DNA from: Devosia sp. | GTDB lineage: Bacteria; Pseudomonadota; Alphaproteobacteria; Rhizobiales; Devosiaceae | Direction of reading: 5' to 3' | Length of the DNA: 10,115 nucleotides | Assembly: GCA_011322005.1 (NCBI GenBank) | Contig: DROE01000195.1 | Span: 1-10,115 of the forward strand | In this document: piece after piece, positions 1 to 7,245 of the stretch | Layout: each line of letters begins with the position of its first letter | How positions within the stretch are numbered: position 1 is the first letter of the stretch | The notes under the pieces: generated by a model | What the model was told of the DNA's origin: nothing | What the model saw: the letters and a program-made list of their open reading frames with translations, nothing else | Database searches by the model: none | Made by a program: the position numbers and the translations under genes

Positions 1-1
1 A

Positions 2-1264
2 GACAAGCTCAAAACCCTTCAGGAAACGCTTGGAGCCGCCGGGGCCGATGCGACCGTGCTCACCATGCCCGAATCCATCTGCTGGCTGTTCAACATCCGC
101 GGCCGCGATGTGCCCAACACCCCGGTGGTCCATGCCTTTGCCATTGTGCACAAGAACAAGAAACCAGCCCTGTTTGTCGATCCGGACAAACTTGGCAACA
201 ACGAGAAACAACGCCTGGCCGAAACCATCGACCTGCAATCCCCGGTTGAGTTTGAACCGGCGCTGGCCGACCTTGGCAAAGCCAAAAAACGCATCTGGAT
301 CGACCCGGCCACCTGCCCCGCCGCCGTTGCTTCACTCCTCACCGGCAAAGACGCAAAACTGGTCGAAAAAACCGATCCGGTTTTGCTACCCAAGGCCACA
401 AAGAACGCCAGCGAACTGGCGGGAATGCGCGAGGCCCACCGGCTCGACGCTATCGCCATGGCCAAATTCCTGTGCTGGTTCGACGCCCACGCCCCCGCTG
501 GGAACCTGAGCGAAATCGACATCGCCACGGCGCTTGAAGCCTTCCGGGCTGAAGAGCCAACTCTGGTTGATATATCGTTCGACACCATATCCGGCTCCGG
601 CTCCAACGGCGCCATCGTTCACTATCGGGTCAACACCAAATCCAACCGCACCCTTGTTCCGGGCGAGTTGATGCTTGTTGACAGCGGGGGCCAATATCTC
701 TCGGGCACCACCGACATCACCAGAACCCTGTTCACCGGGGACGCCGATGATCAGCAGAAGCACCACTTCACTCTGGTGCTCAAAGGCATGATTGCCATCT
801 CGCGGGTGAACTTCCCGCAAAAAACCACTGGTGCCCAGATTGATGTGCTGGCCCGCCACGCCCTGTGGCAGCAGGGGCTGAACTATAATCACGGCACCGG
901 GCACGGTGTGGGTGCGTTCCTTTCCGTGCACGAGGGCCCCGCGGGCATTGCCCCGCGCTATCATGTTCCCCTTGAGGCAGGCATGATTCTCTCCAACGAG
1001 CCGGGCTATTACCTTGAGGGGGAATATGGAATCCGCATCGAAAATCTGGTGCATGTGATTAAAAGCGAAGTGGCAGAGGATTATCTGGCCTTTGAAACCC
1101 TCACCCTTGCCCCCATCGACAAAAGACTGGTTGCAAAAGACCTGATGACCCTTGAGGAACGCGACTGGCTCAACGCCTATCACGCAAGGGTGCTCTCCGA
1201 GATCGGCCCGCATCTGGGGGCAGAAGAAAGGGGCTGGCTGAAACAGGCAACAGCTGAGATTTAG
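2..1264 (+). CDS. pepP: Xaa-Pro aminopeptidase (aminopeptidase P, M24B family), 5'-truncated by window edge
   Basis: The enzyme removes the N-terminal residue from peptides whose second residue is proline, using two metal ions; it is probably cytoplasmic. The reading frame is open from base 2, so the gene starts left of the window and 420 residues remain. The GTG at 56 and the ATG at 65 are internal codons, not starts. The remaining N-terminal part (through SICWLFNIRG) looks like the second non-catalytic creatinase-like domain of the long, roughly 600-residue form common in alphaproteobacteria. The M24 catalytic fold follows with all five metal ligands visible: Asp at 680 (VDSGGQY), Asp at 713 (TTDITRT), His at 902 (GTGHGVG), Glu at 998 (NEPGYY) and Glu at 1040 (RIENL). 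The conserved NGAIVHYR motif is also present. The last 60 or so residues match the M24 C-terminal domain. It converges on ligA with an 8-base gap. Family assignment is firm; exact substrate range is inferred. Confidence 0.95.
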   Translation, partial: DKLKTLQETLGAAGADATVLTMPESICWLFNIRGRDVPNTPVVHAFAIVHKNKKPALFVDPDKLGNNEKQRLAETIDLQSPVEFEPALADLGKAKKRIWIDPATCPAAVASLLTGKDAKLVEKTDPVLLPKATKNASELAGMREAHRLDAIAMAKFLCWFDAHAPAGNLSEIDIATALEAFRAEEPTLVDISFDTISGSGSNGAIVHYRVNTKSNRTLVPGELMLVDSGGQYLSGTTDITRTLFTGDADDQQKHHFTLVLKGMIAISRVNFPQKTTGAQIDVLARHALWQQGLNYNHGTGHGVGAFLSVHEGPAGIAPRYHVPLEAGMILSNEPGYYLEGEYGIRIENLVHVIKSEVAEDYLAFETLTLAPIDKRLVAKDLMTLEERDWLNAYHARVLSEIGPHLGAEERGWLKQATAEI

Positions 1265-1273
1265 TCGTCAGCT
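1252..1273. other. 6-bp inverted repeat spanning both convergent stop codons
   Basis: AGCTGA (1252-1257) and TCAGCT (1268-1273) form a perfect 6-bp stem with a 10-base loop. The repeat contains the pepP stop (1262-1264) and just touches the ligA stop (1273-1275). There is no T-run on either strand, so it does not look like a standard intrinsic terminator. A role in ending convergent transcripts is only a guess. Confidence 0.25.
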
Positions 1274-3369
1274 TACCCCACCAGTTCCAGCCAACCGTCC
1301 TCATCAAGCACCAATAGCCCCAGCTCCTCGGCCTTTTTCAGCTTGGAACCGGCCCCCGGTCCCGCAACCAGAATATCGGTCTTTTTGGACACCGAACCGG
1401 AGACTTTGGCTCCCAGCCGCTCGGCCATGGCCTTGGCCTCGGCCCTTGTCATCCTTTCAAGCGAACCGGTGAACACAACGGTTTTACCCGCCACTTCGCT
1501 GTCGGCAGCAACGTTCAACTCATAGGGTCTGGGCTCAATGACCCCGAGCAGATCATCAACCGCCGCCCGGTTGCGCCGGTTGGCAAAAAACGCCCCCAGC
1601 GAATTGACCACGGTTTGCCCGATACCATCGATGGAGAGCAGGTTCTCAATCGCTTCCTCGTCGCCCTCCCCGGCAGCGGTGGCAACCCTTTCAAACTCGG
1701 CAAAATTGCCAAAACTTTTGGCCAGCAGCACCCCCGTGGTTTCCCCCACATGGCGGATGCCGAGGGCAAAAATCAGCCGGTCAAGGTCGGGCGTGCGCCG
1801 CACCTCAATGGCCGCGAACAGGTTTTTCGACGATTGCTCCCCCCACCCTTCCTGTTCGGCCAGCGGGGGAAAATCCACCCCGTCTCGTGCCTTGAGATTA
1901 AAAATGTCCGCCGGAAGCCTGATGCGGCCCTCCTTGTAAAACGCCGCCACCTGCTTGTCTCCAAGCCCCTCAATATCCAGCGCCCGGCGCGAGACGAAAT
2001 GCTTGAGCTGCTCCACCGCCTGCGCCTCGCAAATCAAGCCTCCGGTGCACCTCGTCACTACATCAGGCTCCCCGGTATTCTCATTGATTTCGCGCGTGGC
2101 TCTGGAGCCGCACACCGGGCACCTGTCGGGAAATTTATAAGCAACAGAACCGCTTGGCCGCTTTTCCTCAATAACTTTTACAATCTGGGGGATAACGTCC
2201 CCGGCCCGCTGCACAACAACCGTGTCGCCGACCCTTATGTCCTTGCGGGCAATTTCGTCAGCATTGTGCAGCGTGGCGTTGGTTACCACCACCCCCCCCA
2301 CGGTCACCGGCTTCAGCCGCGCCACCGGGGTCAGCGCCCCGGTGCGTCCCACCTGAATGTCGATGGCTTCAAGGATGGTTGTCGCCTGCTCGGCCGGGAA
2401 TTTGTGGGCAATGGCCCAGCGCGGCGCCCGCGCCACATAACCCCAGCGCTCCTGTAAATCCAGCCGGTCCAGCTTGTAGACCACCCCGTCAATATCATAG
2501 CCAAGTGTCGCCCGCTGCGCTTCGATATTGCGGTAATGGGCAAGCATTTCCTCAACGCTTGTGGTGCGGATGGTCAGGGGATTGGTTTTGAACCCCCAGC
2601 TTTCCAGCGCCTTAATGGCCTCGAACTGGGTTTGAGCAAAGGGTGCTGAAACATAGCCCCAGGCATAGGCGAAAAACTTCAGATTTCGGCTGGCGGTAAT
2701 GGAGCTGTCCAACTGGCGCAGCGACCCCGCCGCCGTGTTGCGCGGATTGACATAGGTCTGCCCGCCGGTCTCCTGTGCCTGTTTGTTGAGTGCGGCAAAA
2801 TCGGCGTGGCTCATATAGACTTCGCCCCTGACTTCAATCGCCTCGGGCCAGCCCGTGCCCTTTAGCTGTTTGGGGATTTCCTCAATGGTTTTCAGGTTGG
2901 CGGTGATGTCCTCCCCCACCGTACCATCGCCCCGCGTCGCCCCCTGCACGAACAGCCCGTTTTCATAGAGCAGGGAGGCTGAAAGCCCGTCAATTTTCGG
3001 CTCGGCGGTGAACGCCAGTTCCAGGTTTTTGTCATGGGCGAAAAACTTGCGCGCCCGGCCCGCAAAATCGCGCACATCCTGCTCGTCAAAGGCATTGCCA
3101 AGAGACAGCATCGGCACGGCGTGAGTCACCTTGGAAAAGCCATCAGTGACCATCGCTCCGATGCGGTCTGTGGGGCTGTCAGCGCGCTTCAGGTCGGGAA
3201 ACCGCGCTTCGATTTCAAGATTGCGCCGGCGCAGCGCATCATAGTCCGCGTCCGGAATATTGGGAGCATCCTTGAGATAATAGGCTTTGTCATGGTCGGC
3301 GATTTCCCGGGCCAGCCGCCTGAGTTCCTTACGCGCCTCTTCTTTGCTCAGGCTATCGACATCGCCCAT
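1273..3369 (-). CDS. ligA: NAD-dependent DNA ligase LigA
   Basis: LigA seals nicks between Okazaki fragments and after excision repair, using NAD+ to adenylate itself. The 698-residue product has the complete family layout. The Ia domain that binds the nicotinamide half carries HDKAYYLKDAPNIPDADYDAL near residues 26-46. The adenylation domain has catalytic Lys125 in KIDG, with RGEV (181-184), DGVV (294-297) and KFPA (323-326). The OB fold follows. The zinc finger uses Cys417, Cys420, Cys441 and Cys447, with a 20-residue gap between the cysteine pairs, longer than the E. coli gap but of a type I recall from other alphaproteobacteria. Helix-hairpin-helix repeats span roughly 460-600 and a BRCT domain covers about 624-698. 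The start ATG overlaps the recN stop as TGATG and has a good ribosome site, so the two are likely co-translated. An eight-G run lies in the coding strand at 2292-2299. Confidence 0.98.
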   Translation of the reverse strand: MGDVDSLSKEEARKELRRLAREIADHDKAYYLKDAPNIPDADYDALRRRNLEIEARFPDLKRADSPTDRIGAMVTDGFSKVTHAVPMLSLGNAFDEQDVRDFAGRARKFFAHDKNLELAFTAEPKIDGLSASLLYENGLFVQGATRGDGTVGEDITANLKTIEEIPKQLKGTGWPEAIEVRGEVYMSHADFAALNKQAQETGGQTYVNPRNTAAGSLRQLDSSITASRNLKFFAYAWGYVSAPFAQTQFEAIKALESWGFKTNPLTIRTTSVEEMLAHYRNIEAQRATLGYDIDGVVYKLDRLDLQERWGYVARAPRWAIAHKFPAEQATTILEAIDIQVGRTGALTPVARLKPVTVGGVVVTNATLHNADEIARKDIRVGDTVVVQRAGDVIPQIVKVIEEKRPSGSVAYKFPDRCPVCGSRATREINENTGEPDVVTRCTGGLICEAQAVEQLKHFVSRRALDIEGLGDKQVAAFYKEGRIRLPADIFNLKARDGVDFPPLAEQEGWGEQSSKNLFAAIEVRRTPDLDRLIFALGIRHVGETTGVLLAKSFGNFAEFERVATAAGEGDEEAIENLLSIDGIGQTVVNSLGAFFANRRNRAAVDDLLGVIEPRPYELNVAADSEVAGKTVVFTGSLERMTRAEAKAMAERLGAKVSGSVSKKTDILVAGPGAGSKLKKAEELGLLVLDEDGWLELVG

Positions 3370-5039
3370 CAGCCGACCTCCGAAATCAGCCGCCTGGCTG
3401 CCGCCCGCGCTTCCTCGCTCACCTCGGCCCCCGCCAGCATGCGGGCGATTTCCTCGCCCCGTTCGGTTTGGTCGAGTTCACGCACCTGAGTACGCATATG
3501 CGCACCAGCCTCAACCGCCTGCTTTTCGATCAGCATGTGGGTTTTGGCCCGGGCCGCGACCTGGGGCGCGTGGGTAACCGCCAGCACCTGCACCTGTTTG
3601 GCCAGCCGCGCCAGTCGGCGGCCCATCGCGTCAGCCACCGCACCCCCGACCCCGGTGTCGATTTCATCGAATATCAGAACCGGCGCCGAGCCGCGCTCGG
3701 CCAGAACCACCTTGAGCGCCAGCAAAAACCGCGACAACTCGCCCCCCGAAGCAACCTTGAGCATCGGCCCCGCCCGCGTGCCCGGATTGGTCTGCACGTG
3801 AAAACTTATCTGGTCGTAGCCGTCCGGTGAAACCCGGGCCGTATCCTCCCCCCGGTCAACGATAAAGCGCGCCGCCCCCAGTTTAAGGTCGGGCAATTCT
3901 GCCTCGACCGCGGTTTCAAGCGCCTCTGCCGCCCGCGACCGCCGGGAAGAAAGCTCTGTTGCCGCTTCGTCATAATCACGCCGGGCCATGTCTCGCGCCT
4001 CTTTGAGCCTTTCCAATTCCGCCGCTCCATCCTGCAAATCCTGAAGCGCGCCCTGATAGTGGGCGAGCACTCCCCCCAGCGCATCGGGGGCAACACTGTG
4101 CTTGCGCGCCATGCCGCGCAGCGCGAACAGGCGCTCCTCGACCTCATTGAGTTCGTCCGGGTCAAAATCCATTTCGCGCTTGATGGTTTCAAGTGTCTCG
4201 CCCGTGCGTTCCAGCGCTTCAAGCGAAGCATCCAGCCCCTCAATCAGGGGCAAAAACAAATCATCCTCGCCGCCCGCTTTTCTCTGCAACCGCCTGAGCA
4301 GCGTGGCCAATGCCGAGGCCGGGGCGGCGGGCCCGGAAAGAATTTCATCGGCATCGCGCACCTCGTCCGCCGCTTTTTCCAGCTGCATCAGGTGCCGGCG
4401 GCGCAAGGCAAGTTGTTCCTCCTCTCCTTCCCGAGGGGCAAGCTGGCTGAGTTCTTCCACCACATGGCGGGCGAACTCTTCTTCTTTTCGGGCCAGGGCA
4501 ATATTTTTCTCCTGTTCCGCCAGTTCCTCCTCGGCTCCTTTTAAGGCCAAACAAGCCCCGTTCACCTTTTCAACGACCTCCATATGCCCGCCAAACTCGT
4601 CCAGCAAGCGCCGGTGAATAGCGCTGTCCACCAGGGCCCGCTCATCGTGCTGACCGTGAATTTCCACCAGAAGCGAGCCGATTTCGCGCAGCAGGGCCGC
4701 CGACACCGGCTGGTCGTTTATCAACGCCCTTGTGCGCCCGTCGGCAAACTGCACCCGGCGCAGAATAAGTTCATCCTCGTCCGCCACATCGTTTTTGCGC
4801 AGCAAACGACGAACACCATGCTCCAAAGGCAGGCGAAAAACTGCGATCACCTGCCCGCTATCGCACCCTTTACGCACCAGCGTCTGGTCACCCCGTCCAC
4901 CAAGCGCCAGCGTCAACGCATCAAGCAGAATGGATTTGCCTGCCCCCGTCTCGCCGGTCAGCACGCTCAGCCCCGCCTCAAGCGTGAGGTCAAGCCGGTC
5001 AATCAGAACGATGTTATTGACTGACAGCGCACTCAGCAT
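3369..5039 (-). CDS. recN: DNA repair protein RecN (SMC-like ATPase)
   Basis: RecN is a cytoplasmic SMC-like ATPase that acts at double-strand breaks during recombinational repair. The 556-residue product is full length for the family. The N-terminal half of the ATPase head carries the Walker A motif GETGAGKS (residues 29-36) and a Q-loop-like EIHGQHDE (126-133). A charged, Glu/Arg/Leu-rich region (roughly 150-385) forms the coiled-coil arms. The C-terminal half of the head has the ABC signature SGGELS (431-436), Walker B LIFDEIDTGVGG (455-466) and the H-loop AVTHAPQVAA (487-496). The ATG at 5039 gives the expected start MLSALSVNNIVLIDRL and is preceded by GAGGT about 10 bases upstream. In many bacteria recN is SOS-induced, but I could not find the alphaproteobacterial LexA pattern GTTC-N7-GTTC in the gap before it. 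It overlaps ligA by one base. Confidence 0.97.
   Translation of the reverse strand: MLSALSVNNIVLIDRLDLTLEAGLSVLTGETGAGKSILLDALTLALGGRGDQTLVRKGCDSGQVIAVFRLPLEHGVRRLLRKNDVADEDELILRRVQFADGRTRALINDQPVSAALLREIGSLLVEIHGQHDERALVDSAIHRRLLDEFGGHMEVVEKVNGACLALKGAEEELAEQEKNIALARKEEEFARHVVEELSQLAPREGEEEQLALRRRHLMQLEKAADEVRDADEILSGPAAPASALATLLRRLQRKAGGEDDLFLPLIEGLDASLEALERTGETLETIKREMDFDPDELNEVEERLFALRGMARKHSVAPDALGGVLAHYQGALQDLQDGAAELERLKEARDMARRDYDEAATELSSRRSRAAEALETAVEAELPDLKLGAARFIVDRGEDTARVSPDGYDQISFHVQTNPGTRAGPMLKVASGGELSRFLLALKVVLAERGSAPVLIFDEIDTGVGGAVADAMGRRLARLAKQVQVLAVTHAPQVAARAKTHMLIEKQAVEAGAHMRTQVRELDQTERGEEIARMLAGAEVSEEARAAARRLISEVG
3376..3381 (-). promoter_or_regulatory. ribosome binding site of ligA inside the end of recN
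   Basis: GGAGGT lies 6 bases before the ligA ATG and within the last codons of recN. With the one-base stop/start overlap (TGATG), this supports translational coupling and fixes the ligA start at 3369. Confidence 0.8.
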
Positions 5040-5181
5040 TGCTCAAAATACCTCAAACAGCCGCGTTTCACGTCGCAAAAGGAACTACCTGCCCACAACC
5101 GAATCCGTTGCTTGCACTCTCCAGCTTAGAGGTTTTTCCAGGAAGTGTGACCCGTTTTTATCGCAACCGGCTGAACGCGCC
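5040..5181. other. intergenic gap between bamD and recN, with recN ribosome site and one GANTC
   Basis: These 142 bases hold no credible gene. GAGGT at 5050-5054 (minus strand) is the likely recN ribosome site, and a GAATC (GANTC-type) site lies at 5101-5105. I see no intrinsic terminator for bamD, no convincing -35/-10 pair and no canonical LexA box. Transcription of recN could therefore come from bamD read-through or from an unrecognised promoter. Confidence 0.5.
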
Positions 5182-6027
5182 CTAGCCGCTGGTTTCAGCA
5201 GTGAGCCAGTTTCCCTCAACCGCTTCGGGTGCCAGCCCCTGGGCCTGCAAAAGTGCATAGGCCGACTCATACCAATCGCTTGAGGGGTAATTCAGCCCCA
5301 GCACCGCCGCTGCCGACTTCGCTTCGGAAACCAGACCCAGTTTCAGGTAACCCTCGGTCAGGCGATAGAGCGCTTCCTCAATGTGGGTGGTCGTCTGGTA
5401 CTTCTCCACCACTGTTCTGAAACGGTTGATGGCCGCGGTGTTCTGCCCGTTACCCAGATAATAGCGCCCCACCGACATTTCCTTGCCAGCAAGCTGGTCA
5501 TAGGAAATCCGCATGTTTTCCTTGCTCTCACTTACATACTCGGAGTCCGGGTAGGTGTTGATGAGCAGGCTGTAAGTATCGATGGCATCCTGCGCCAGTT
5601 GCTGATCCCGGGTAATATCCTTGATCTGCTTGAAATAGGACGATCCCTTCAGGAACAGCACATAGGCGACCTCGGAGGATGAGGGATAAAGCGCAAGGTA
5701 ACGATCAGAGGCCAGTATCGCTTCCTCATAGGCGCCCGTGCGGAAACGGGCATAGACGGTCATCAGCTTGGCCCGCTCCGCATATTCCGAATAGGGGTGC
5801 TGGCGCTCAAGCTTTTCCAGTGACTCGATCGCTGTTGTAAAATACTGCCGGTCCATATCATCCAGCGCGGTCTGATAAAGCACTTCGGGAGGAATGATTT
5901 CTTCTTCGACAATCTTGCTTGGCCCGAACAGGTTCAGACCGGCACAACCGGACAATACCAGAACCATGCCCGCCAGAACGGCCATGCGAAGCGTCGCGGA
6001 TATCGGATTTACCCCGGTAAAATTCAT
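5182..6027 (-). CDS. bamD: outer membrane protein assembly factor BamD (ComL lipoprotein)
   Basis: BamD is the essential lipoprotein of the BAM complex, which folds and inserts beta-barrel proteins into the outer membrane from the periplasmic side. With the ATG at 6027 the product is 281 residues. It has a lipoprotein signal peptide with hydrophobic core MAVLAGMVLVLSGC and lipobox L-S-G-C, so the mature protein would start at Cys28. TPR-type helical repeats follow, including ALDDMDRQYFTTAIESLEKL and SEYAERAKLMTVYARFRTG, matching the BamD/YfiO family. The frame extends upstream to a TTG at 6063, adding 12 residues. I prefer the ATG because GAGGAA lies upstream of it (about 13 bases, rather long) and because a possible promoter at 6077-6105 would leave almost no leader for the TTG. 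A GTG immediately before the ATG is a third option. It follows lpxC in the same orientation. Confidence 0.95.
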   Translation of the reverse strand: MNFTGVNPISATLRMAVLAGMVLVLSGCAGLNLFGPSKIVEEEIIPPEVLYQTALDDMDRQYFTTAIESLEKLERQHPYSEYAERAKLMTVYARFRTGAYEEAILASDRYLALYPSSSEVAYVLFLKGSSYFKQIKDITRDQQLAQDAIDTYSLLINTYPDSEYVSESKENMRISYDQLAGKEMSVGRYYLGNGQNTAAINRFRTVVEKYQTTTHIEEALYRLTEGYLKLGLVSEAKSAAAVLGLNYPSSDWYESAYALLQAQGLAPEAVEGNWLTAETSG

Positions 6028-6076
6028 CACGATCAGTCGTTTCCTCAAATGCGTGCTGGTCAAGCGCCCTAAATGT

Positions 6077-6105
6077 TAAATGGTCCCAAACTGTGGCGAC
6101 AGCAA
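6077..6105 (-). promoter_or_regulatory. possible sigma70-type promoter upstream of bamD
   Basis: On the minus strand, TTGCTG (6100-6105), a 17-base spacer and CATTTA (6077-6082) resemble a -35/-10 pair. The spacing is ideal but both boxes are only partial matches. Transcription from it would start near 6070, suiting the ATG at 6027 rather than the TTG at 6063. This is a weak prediction. Confidence 0.25.
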
Positions 6106-6128
6106 ATTCTGCACCAATGTCCCATTCG

Positions 6129-6150
6129 TGAACACAGCGAACTGAACACA
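6129..6150. repeat. direct repeat TGAACACA x2, 14-bp period, upstream of bamD
   Basis: TGAACACA occurs at 6129-6136 and again at 6143-6150, with a further GAAC at 6139-6142. It lies between the lpxC stop and the possible bamD promoter, where an activator site could sit. The GAAC spacings (5 and 1 base) do not fit the LexA pattern of 7. Confidence 0.4.
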
Positions 6151-6152
6151 CC

Positions 6153-6164
6153 GACTCCAGATTC
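6153..6164. promoter_or_regulatory. paired GANTC sites (possible CcrM methylation targets)
   Basis: GACTC (6153-6157) and GATTC (6160-6164) are separated by only two bases in the lpxC-bamD gap. GANTC is the target of the cell-cycle methyltransferase CcrM in alphaproteobacteria. The sequence match is certain; methylation or regulation here is inferred. Confidence 0.35.
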
Positions 6165-6186
6165 CGGAAGCCCCGGTATTTTGCGA

Positions 6187-7143
6187 TTACCCCACGGAGC
6201 GCAGATAGCGCTTAACTTCAAAGCCATCGGGAATATCGTCCAGAGAATCAAACTCCAGCGGCAGGTCGTTGGCCGATACGACCTCGTAATTGGCATCACT
6301 GGCAAACAGGCTTTTCAGAACCAGTGAATTCAGCGTGTGACCGCCTTTGTAGGAACGGAATTGTCCATAAAAGGGCAAACCGCCAAGTGCCAGGTCGCCG
6401 ATGGCATCGAGCAATTTATGACGTACAAACTCGTCCTCATAGCGCAACGGTTCATTGTTGAGCATCCGGTCATCCTCAAGGGCAATGGAATTCTCCAGCG
6501 AAGACCCAAGAGCATATCCGGCCTGCCGCAAAATCTTGGCATCGCGCATAAAACCAAAAGTGCGTGCCCGGCTTACGTCTTCGACATAACGGCGGGGTGT
6601 CCAGTCGAAAATCATGCGCTGGCGTCCGATCACCTGACAGTCAAAATCAATTTCCAGGTCAAGACGACGTCCATTGTAAGGTTCAAGGGCCGCAAATGCA
6701 TCATTGCTGCGAACGGTGACCGCGCGCAAAATCTTAATATATTTTCTTGTGGATGCCTGTACTTTCAGACCCACTGTCTTTATCGCCTGCATGTACAGAT
6801 TAGCACTGCCATCGAGTATGGGACATTCCGCACCGCGCAGGACAAGATGAGCGTTGTCGATGCCAAGGCCGCTAAGAGCGGACAGAACGTGCTCGACCAT
6901 GGCAACGCTGGTCGATTCACCCAGGTCGATGGTTGTGCAAAGCGTCGTGCGGGTGACGTTGGAAAAAACTACCGCTGTGGGTCCTACGATTCGACCATCT
7001 TCCAGAACGCGGGAAAACTGAAAACCCGAATCCGCAGGTGCCGGTTCAATGGTCAGCGAGACCGGCTCCGCACTGTGAACGCCTATACCGCTGAACTCCA
7101 GTTCGCCACCCAGAGTACACTGGAGCGTTGATACTTTTTGCAT
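6187..7143 (-). CDS. lpxC: UDP-3-O-acyl-N-acetylglucosamine deacetylase LpxC
   Basis: LpxC is the zinc enzyme that removes the acetyl group from UDP-3-O-acyl-GlcNAc, the first committed step of lipid A synthesis in the cytoplasm. The 318-residue product is slightly longer than E. coli LpxC (305). Two related domains are recognisable, beginning with GIGVHS near residue 20. By comparison with the family, zinc ligands are His85 (MVEHVLSALSGLGIDN), His242 and Asp246 (RHKLLDAIGDL). The catalytic Glu84 and His269 (GGHTLNSL) are present, as is the substrate-loop motif FGFMRD (196-201). The ATG at 7143 has a ribosome site GAGGT 8 bases upstream. It follows ftsZ in the same direction, but a strong intrinsic terminator separates them. 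No clear promoter is visible in the remaining 44 bases, so its transcription is unexplained. bamD follows 159 bases downstream. Confidence 0.98.
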   Translation of the reverse strand: MQKVSTLQCTLGGELEFSGIGVHSAEPVSLTIEPAPADSGFQFSRVLEDGRIVGPTAVVFSNVTRTTLCTTIDLGESTSVAMVEHVLSALSGLGIDNAHLVLRGAECPILDGSANLYMQAIKTVGLKVQASTRKYIKILRAVTVRSNDAFAALEPYNGRRLDLEIDFDCQVIGRQRMIFDWTPRRYVEDVSRARTFGFMRDAKILRQAGYALGSSLENSIALEDDRMLNNEPLRYEDEFVRHKLLDAIGDLALGGLPFYGQFRSYKGGHTLNSLVLKSLFASDANYEVVSANDLPLEFDSLDDIPDGFEVKRYLRSVG

Positions 7144-7151
7144 ACAAGATT

Positions 7152-7156
7152 ACCTC
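7152..7156 (-). promoter_or_regulatory. ribosome binding site of lpxC
   Basis: GAGGT on the minus strand lies 8 bases before the lpxC ATG at 7143, supporting that start. Confidence 0.65.
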
Positions 7157-7187
7157 ACCGACCCGTCCCTTGATTCAATTTCTAAAC

Positions 7188-7217
7188 AAAAAAAAACCGA
7201 CACGGAACCCGTGTCGG
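7188..7217 (-). terminator. intrinsic (rho-independent) terminator after ftsZ
   Basis: On the minus strand, CCGACACGG and CCGTGTCGG form a perfect 9-bp GC-rich stem around the loop GTT, followed directly by nine T residues. It begins 28 bases past the ftsZ stop. It should end most ftsAZ transcripts before lpxC. It is unidirectional: there is no T-run on the plus-strand side of the stem. Confidence 0.93.
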
Positions 7218-7245
7218 CCATTCTTTTGTGTTTTTATTTTCCCGC

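Noticed and set aside
386..1213. Long open frame of 275 codons on the minus strand opposite pepP
   Set aside because: It lies wholly antisense to a clear M24 peptidase with all metal ligands, and its translation resembles no family I know. High GC content makes such shadows common.
2029..2119. LigA zinc-finger cysteine pairs spaced 20 residues apart instead of 14 as in E. coli
   Set aside because: The longer spacing is, as far as I recall, usual in alphaproteobacterial LigA, and all four cysteines are present.
1615..2457. 280-codon open frame on the plus strand opposite ligA
   Set aside because: Antisense to an intact NAD-dependent ligase; composition is that of a reverse-frame shadow with no recognisable domain.
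5040..5181. Search for an SOS (LexA) box before recN
   Set aside because: No GTTC-N7-GTTC or its complement is present; isolated GTTC/GAAC motifs have partners at wrong spacings.
5858..6151. Minus-strand frame of 97 codons spanning the bamD leader and 5' end
   Set aside because: Most of it overlaps bamD in another frame, and it has no recognisable domain; bamD explains the region better.
6337..7131. 264-codon open frame on the plus strand opposite lpxC
   Set aside because: Fully antisense to intact lpxC, no motif, no convincing ribosome site.
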